A stretch of 7,200 nucleotides of DNA, from NCBI GenBank assembly GCA_002368865.1, contig DFDT01000226.1, forward strand, positions 1-7,200. The letters run 5' to 3'. The DNA is from Lachnospiraceae bacterium UBA3821 (GTDB lineage: Bacteria > Bacillota > Clostridia > Lachnospirales > Lachnospiraceae). A model generated the notes under the pieces. It saw only the letters and a list, made by a program, of their open reading frames with translations. It was not told the DNA's origin and made no database searches. A program made the translations under genes and the position numbers. This document shows positions 4,341 through 7,200 of the stretch, piece after piece. Within the stretch, counting starts at the first letter, position 1; each line of letters opens with the position of its first letter.

Positions 4341-5498
4341 ATGAGTAAACTGAAAATCAGCCTTGAAGGCAGAATAGACTCAAACAATGCCCCTGCTGTG
4401 GAAAAGGAATTATCTGAGAAGATCGGTGAGCAGGATGGCAGAGAGATCGCCTTAGATGTGGAAAAGCTCACATATATCTCCAGCGCGGGACTCAGAGTGT
4501 TGATGAAGTTGCGGAAAAAGTTTGACCATCCTATCGAGATCCTGAATGTGAACAGGGATATATATGACATCTTTGAGACCACCGGTTTCACGGAGCTTTT
4601 TGATGTAAAAAAAGCGTACCGCACTGTGAATGTAGATGGTCTTGAGGTGATAGGCAGGGGCTTTTTTGGCACAGTGTATCGCATTGATGCCGAGAGTATC
4701 GTAAAAGTATATAAGGGAAAAGAAAGTATCCCAAAGATAGAAAACGAAAAGAAAATGGCACAGAAGGCGTTTGTAAGCGGGATACCGACTGCTATATCCT
4801 ATGACATCGTAAAAGTCGGCGAGGACTATGGATCGGTCTTTGAGCTTCTGAATGCGAGGACATTTCATGAGCTTGCGCAGAGTGAAGCCATGCCGTTGCC
4901 GGAGCTTATTGCGAAGTACACTGAGCTCTTAAAAATAGTACATTCCACCAGACTTGAAAAAGGTACATTTCCGTCATACAGGGAGAAGTTTCTTGAGTAT
5001 CTGGAAGTGATAGCAAAACATCTTACGGAGAAACAGTATGACGGTTTAAAGAAGCTTCTTACAGATATGGATGATGAGAATACTGTAGTCCATGGCGATA
5101 TACAGATGAAGAATGTTATGATGGTGGATGGCGAGCCGATGCTGATCGATATGGATACGCTGGGGTTGGGCAATCCGGTCTTTGAGTTCGCCGGCCTTTA
5201 TATGACCTATCAGGCCTTTGAGGAGGATGATCCGGATAATGCTATGTCTTTCCTGGAAATGTCAAATGAGTTCGTTGACGATCTTTGGAATCGCATAGTA
5301 GACAGCTATTTTGTATTTCCGGATGCTGCGCACAGGAAAGAGACACTCGCCAAGATCGCCCTTGCCTCAGCAATCCGATTCCTGTCGCTGATCGAGTCCA
5401 CCGACCTGAAAGAAGGCGACCTCGGAAGGAAGAGGATAGCTCATACATTAGAGCACATAGATGAACTGCTTGATGTAGTGACGGATCTTACAATATAA
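4341..5498 (+). CDS. STAS domain fused to APH-like kinase
   Basis: In this 385-aa protein, residues 1-95 form a STAS (anti-sigma-factor antagonist-like) domain. The motif LTYISSAGLRVLM places Ser48 where SpoIIAA and RsbV carry their phosphorylated serine, although the Asp normally before it is Ser47. Residues about 98-385 form an aminoglycoside-phosphotransferase-like kinase: glycine loop G105-RGFF-G110, Lys122 (IVKVY), catalytic loop H251-GD-IQMK-N258 and metal-binding LIDMD (Asp270/Asp272). This matches the family of STAS-linked APH-like proteins found as paralogues in Clostridia and Fibrobacter (TIGR02172-like). The kinase may phosphorylate a small molecule or a protein; a drug-resistance role is not implied. 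GGAGGT lies 4 nt before the ATG. The gene looks more A/T-rich than its neighbours by eye. No partner anti-sigma factor lies nearby. Confidence 0.9.
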   Translation: MSKLKISLEGRIDSNNAPAVEKELSEKIGEQDGREIALDVEKLTYISSAGLRVLMKLRKKFDHPIEILNVNRDIYDIFETTGFTELFDVKKAYRTVNVDGLEVIGRGFFGTVYRIDAESIVKVYKGKESIPKIENEKKMAQKAFVSGIPTAISYDIVKVGEDYGSVFELLNARTFHELAQSEAMPLPELIAKYTELLKIVHSTRLEKGTFPSYREKFLEYLEVIAKHLTEKQYDGLKKLLTDMDDENTVVHGDIQMKNVMMVDGEPMLIDMDTLGLGNPVFEFAGLYMTYQAFEEDDPDNAMSFLEMSNEFVDDLWNRIVDSYFVFPDAAHRKETLAKIALASAIRFLSLIESTDLKEGDLGRKRIAHTLEHIDELLDVVTDLTI

Positions 5499-5512
5499 AC
5501 TTACAATATAAA
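5487..5512 (+). repeat. 13-bp perfect tandem duplication across the stop codon
   Basis: CTTACAATATAAA occurs at 5487-5499 and again at 5500-5512 without a gap. The first copy contains the last codons and TAA stop of the STAS-kinase gene. The duplication also creates a weak A/T-rich stem (AACTTA/TAAGTT). It looks like a recent slippage event that leaves the protein unchanged. Confidence 0.9.
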
Positions 5513-5551
5513 TAAGTTGAAATAACGAGCGCGACAGAAAGGGATAAACAG

Positions 5552-5580
5552 TTGACTTTCCGCAAAAAAAAGCTTAAAAT
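5552..5580 (+). promoter_or_regulatory. Sigma-A-type promoter for the ACT-domain gene
   Basis: A -35 box TTGACT (5552-5557), a 17-bp spacer that includes an A-run, and a -10 box TAAAAT (5575-5580) are present. The predicted start near 5587 gives a leader of about 107 nt before ATG 5694. The leader holds the 14-bp tandem repeats and a short hairpin. Confidence 0.68.
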
Positions 5581-5606
5581 GTGACACGGAGCGTTTTACA
5601 GGTCGT

Positions 5607-5662
5607 GCGACGCCAGGAATGCGACGACCGGAACGCGATGACACGAATGCGGAAGCAGGAAA
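5607..5662 (+). repeat. Degenerate 14-bp tandem repeat in the ACT-gene leader
   Basis: Four consecutive 14-mers align without gaps: GCGACGCCAGGAAT, GCGACGACCGGAAC, GCGATGACACGAAT and GCGGAAGCAGGAAA, all starting GCG. They lie between the promoter and the ribosome site. The period is not a multiple of three, in keeping with non-coding DNA. Parts can pair (GGTCGT 5601-5606 with ACGACC 5624-5629). The function is unknown. Confidence 0.6.
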
Positions 5663-5664
5663 AA

Positions 5665-5677
5665 CGGCAGCTTGCCG
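5665..5677 (+). other. Small hairpin just before the ACT-gene ribosome site
   Basis: CGGCA and TGCCG form a 5-bp stem with loop GCT, ending 3 nt before the GGAGG site at 5681-5685. It is short, so any effect on translation is only a possibility. Confidence 0.4.
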
Positions 5678-5693
5678 GACGGAGGAATAAGAC

Positions 5694-6095
5694 ATGAAAC
5701 AGGTTTCAATATATGCAGAAAATAAAAAGGGAACCATGCAGAAGATCACAGGGATCCTTTTGGAGCATGGCATCAATATTCTGGGTTCAGTGACCAATGA
5801 CAGCGCGGAGTACGGTATTGTGCGTATGGTGGTATCCGAGGCAGAGAAAGCGCTGGCTGAGTTGGAAAAGAACGGGTTTATTGCCAAGCTGGTGGAAGTC
5901 ATCGGCGTGGAGATCGAGGATGAAGTGGGTAATCTGAACCGGATGCTGAAGATCTTAGAGGAGAGCAATATCAGTGTGGATTATCTGTATCTGTCCTTCA
6001 ACCGTGATTCCGGAAAGCCGATCATGGTGTTCCACTGTGAGGACATTTTGGAAGTAAAGGCGTGCCTGGTGTCTAAGGGATACACAGTGCTGTAA
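5694..6095 (+). CDS. Double ACT-domain protein (putative amino-acid sensor)
   Basis: This 133-aa protein is built entirely of two ACT domains. ACT 1 covers about 3-66, starting VSIYAENKKGTMQKITGILLEHGINILG with the usual strand, Gly turn, helix and 'INI' strand. ACT 2 covers about 70-133 (VEIEDEVGNLNRMLKILEESNISVDYLY). Stand-alone ACT pairs bind small ligands, usually amino acids, at domain interfaces and act as sensors or regulatory subunits. There is no catalytic domain and no signal peptide. In related bacteria such proteins often accompany phenylacetate-CoA ligase-like genes, but none is present here. GGAGG lies 8 nt before the ATG. The gene has its own promoter, an unusual 107-nt leader and a terminator, so it appears to be a single-gene unit. 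The ligand cannot be told from sequence. Confidence 0.92.
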   Translation: MKQVSIYAENKKGTMQKITGILLEHGINILGSVTNDSAEYGIVRMVVSEAEKALAELEKNGFIAKLVEVIGVEIEDEVGNLNRMLKILEESNISVDYLYLSFNRDSGKPIMVFHCEDILEVKACLVSKGYTVL

Positions 6096-6110
6096 GCTTA
6101 TGGGAAGTGA

Positions 6111-6151
6111 GGCTGGAGAGATCATGGAACAGGGTGATTTCTCCGGCTTTT
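6111..6151 (+). terminator. Rho-independent terminator after the ACT gene
   Basis: A left arm GGCTGGAGAGATCA (6111-6124), a 10-nt loop and a right arm TGATTTCTCCGGCT (6135-6148) form a 14-bp stem with three G-T wobbles, followed by TTTT and a T-rich tail TGTCATATTT. The T-run is short, so some read-through into the helicase gene 32 bp further on is possible. Confidence 0.78.
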
Positions 6152-6182
6152 GTCATATTTGAGGAAAGAATGAGGAGAATAA

Positions 6183-7200
6183 ATGTCAGAAGAACTAAAG
6201 AACCAATTCACAAATGAGCGGGAGACTTCAGAGCAGATCGTATCAGGAGAGCAGACCGGACAGACAGAGAATGCCCTGGACAGTATCAGCGAGATTGAGC
6301 CCTTGTTGGATGGGCGGATCGTCCGGGCGATCCATAAGATGGGATTTGAGAAGCTGACGCCAATCCAGCAGCAGGCGATACCGGCGCTGTTAGAGGGTGT
6401 GGATATTATCGGACAGGCTCAGACGGGAACGGGAAAGACAGCGGCATTCGGAATTCCTGCGATCCAGAGGTGTGATCCGGAATTGAAGAAGCTGCAGACG
6501 ATCATTCTGTGCCCCACCAGAGAACTGGCGATCCAGGCGGCTGCGGAGCTCAGAAAACTCAGCTTTTATATGAGTGGGATCAAAGTGCTGCCGGTTTACG
6601 GCGGGCAGGACATCGGGAAGCAGATCTCGGGCCTGAAGGGCGTACAGATCATTGTAGGTACGCCGGGGCGCGTCATGGATCACATGCGTCGCAAGACGAT
6701 CCGTCTGGATCATGTGAACATGGTGGTGCTGGATGAGGCGGATGAGATGCTGAATATGGGCTTCCGCGAGGATATGGAGACGATTCTGGGACAGATTCCG
6801 GGGGAGCATCAGACGGCGCTTTTCTCCGCTACGATGCCGCAGCCGATCTTAGAGATCACGGGGCAGTTCCAGAAAGATGCCCGCATGATCCGGGTGGCAG
6901 CGAAGGAATTGACGATTCCGTTGGTGAGCCAGAAATTTTACCGGATCAAGCCGCAGGACAAAGATGCGGCCTGTGTGCGGCTTTTGGATTATTATCAGCC
7001 GAAGCTTTGTCTGGTCTTCTGTAATACAAAGAAAAAGGTGGATGAGCTGACCGCGGTCTTGAAGGAGGCCGGATATCAGGCGGAGGGACTGCACGGGGAT
7101 CTGGCGCAGCATCAGCGGGATGTGGTGATGGGGCGTTTCCGGAACGGCAGTACGAACATCCTGATCGCTACGGATGTGGCGGCCCGGGGAATTGACGTGG
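6183..7200 (+). CDS. DEAD-box RNA helicase, 3' end beyond window
   Basis: An open frame of 339 codons runs off the right edge. This ATP-dependent RNA helicase of the DeaD/CshA group would remodel RNA duplexes in ribosome assembly or mRNA decay. Motifs in order: Q motif GFEKLTPIQ (54-62), motif I AQTGTGKT (79-86), Ia PTRELA (111-116), Ib TPGR (160-163), II DEAD (184-187), III SAT (215-217), IV VFCNTKK (278-284) and V ATDVAARGID (329-338). Motif VI and any C-terminal RNA-binding domain lie outside. The first ~40 residues are a polar, acidic, Gln-rich extension, and the aromatic residue usually found upstream of the Q motif is not evident. GAGGAG lies 5 nt before ATG 6183. No separate promoter is clear between the terminator at 6111-6151 and the start, so expression may rely on read-through or on a promoter overlapping that hairpin. 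Confidence 0.96.
   Translation, partial: MSEELKNQFTNERETSEQIVSGEQTGQTENALDSISEIEPLLDGRIVRAIHKMGFEKLTPIQQQAIPALLEGVDIIGQAQTGTGKTAAFGIPAIQRCDPELKKLQTIILCPTRELAIQAAAELRKLSFYMSGIKVLPVYGGQDIGKQISGLKGVQIIVGTPGRVMDHMRRKTIRLDHVNMVVLDEADEMLNMGFREDMETILGQIPGEHQTALFSATMPQPILEITGQFQKDARMIRVAAKELTIPLVSQKFYRIKPQDKDAACVRLLDYYQPKLCLVFCNTKKKVDELTAVLKEAGYQAEGLHGDLAQHQRDVVMGRFRNGSTNILIATDVAARGIDV

Noticed and set aside
4436..5498. Aminoglycoside resistance gene
   Set aside because: The kinase motifs are APH-like, but the STAS fusion and chromosomal housekeeping context match a family not tied to drug resistance.
5501..5968. Minus-strand 155-codon open frame over the ACT gene and its leader
   Set aside because: It is a shadow of the ACT gene and shows no domain resemblance; the + strand frame has two ACT domains and a ribosome site.

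Overview
The window looks like chromosomal DNA of a Gram-positive anaerobe of the Clostridia, most likely Lachnospiraceae. Supporting signs are strong GGAGG-type ribosome sites, sigma-A-like promoters, moderate GC content, a two-[4Fe-4S] aldo/keto reductase, a STAS-kinase fusion and a stand-alone double-ACT protein. The family assignment is inferred from gene type and style; no 16S or other marker is present. All protein genes are on the + strand, and the only - strand genes are tRNAs at the left edge.

Layout. 1-109: the 5' end of a tRNA-Leu (cut by the window edge) and a complete tRNA-Val(UAC), both on the - strand. They are driven by a near-consensus promoter at 137-165 with an A/T tract behind it. 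The tRNA-Val acceptor stem has two mismatches. 201-229: a divergent + strand promoter. 231-378: an array of six GCGAAGC-centred palindromes that makes up most of the leader of the next gene. 414-2948: three closely spaced genes, namely a small cupin (109 aa), a predicted papain-like/C39-like cysteine protease with an 18-bp tandem repeat near its C-terminus, and a double SPFH-like protein with a C-terminal zinc ribbon. No terminator is visible after them. 3058-4233: an aldo/keto reductase with a C-terminal two-[4Fe-4S] ferredoxin domain, possibly read from the same transcript. 4341-5498: a STAS domain fused to an aminoglycoside-phosphotransferase-like kinase. A 13-bp perfect tandem duplication covers its stop codon. 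5552-6151: a self-contained unit with its own promoter, a leader carrying a degenerate 14-bp tandem repeat and a small hairpin, a double-ACT-domain protein and a rho-independent terminator. 6183-7200: a DEAD-box RNA helicase that runs off the right edge.

How the genes fit together. The protease and SPFH/zinc-ribbon genes are 15 bp apart and are probably co-transcribed with the cupin. Their joint role is unknown; SPFH proteins of this type are usually linked to membrane-associated assemblies, so a membrane or envelope stress role is a guess. The reductase, STAS-kinase, ACT protein and helicase look like separate functions placed side by side. The least explained material is non-coding: the GCGAAGC hairpin array, the abnormal tRNA-Val acceptor stem and the 14-bp repeats in the ACT leader. 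I found no clear new defence or mobile system.
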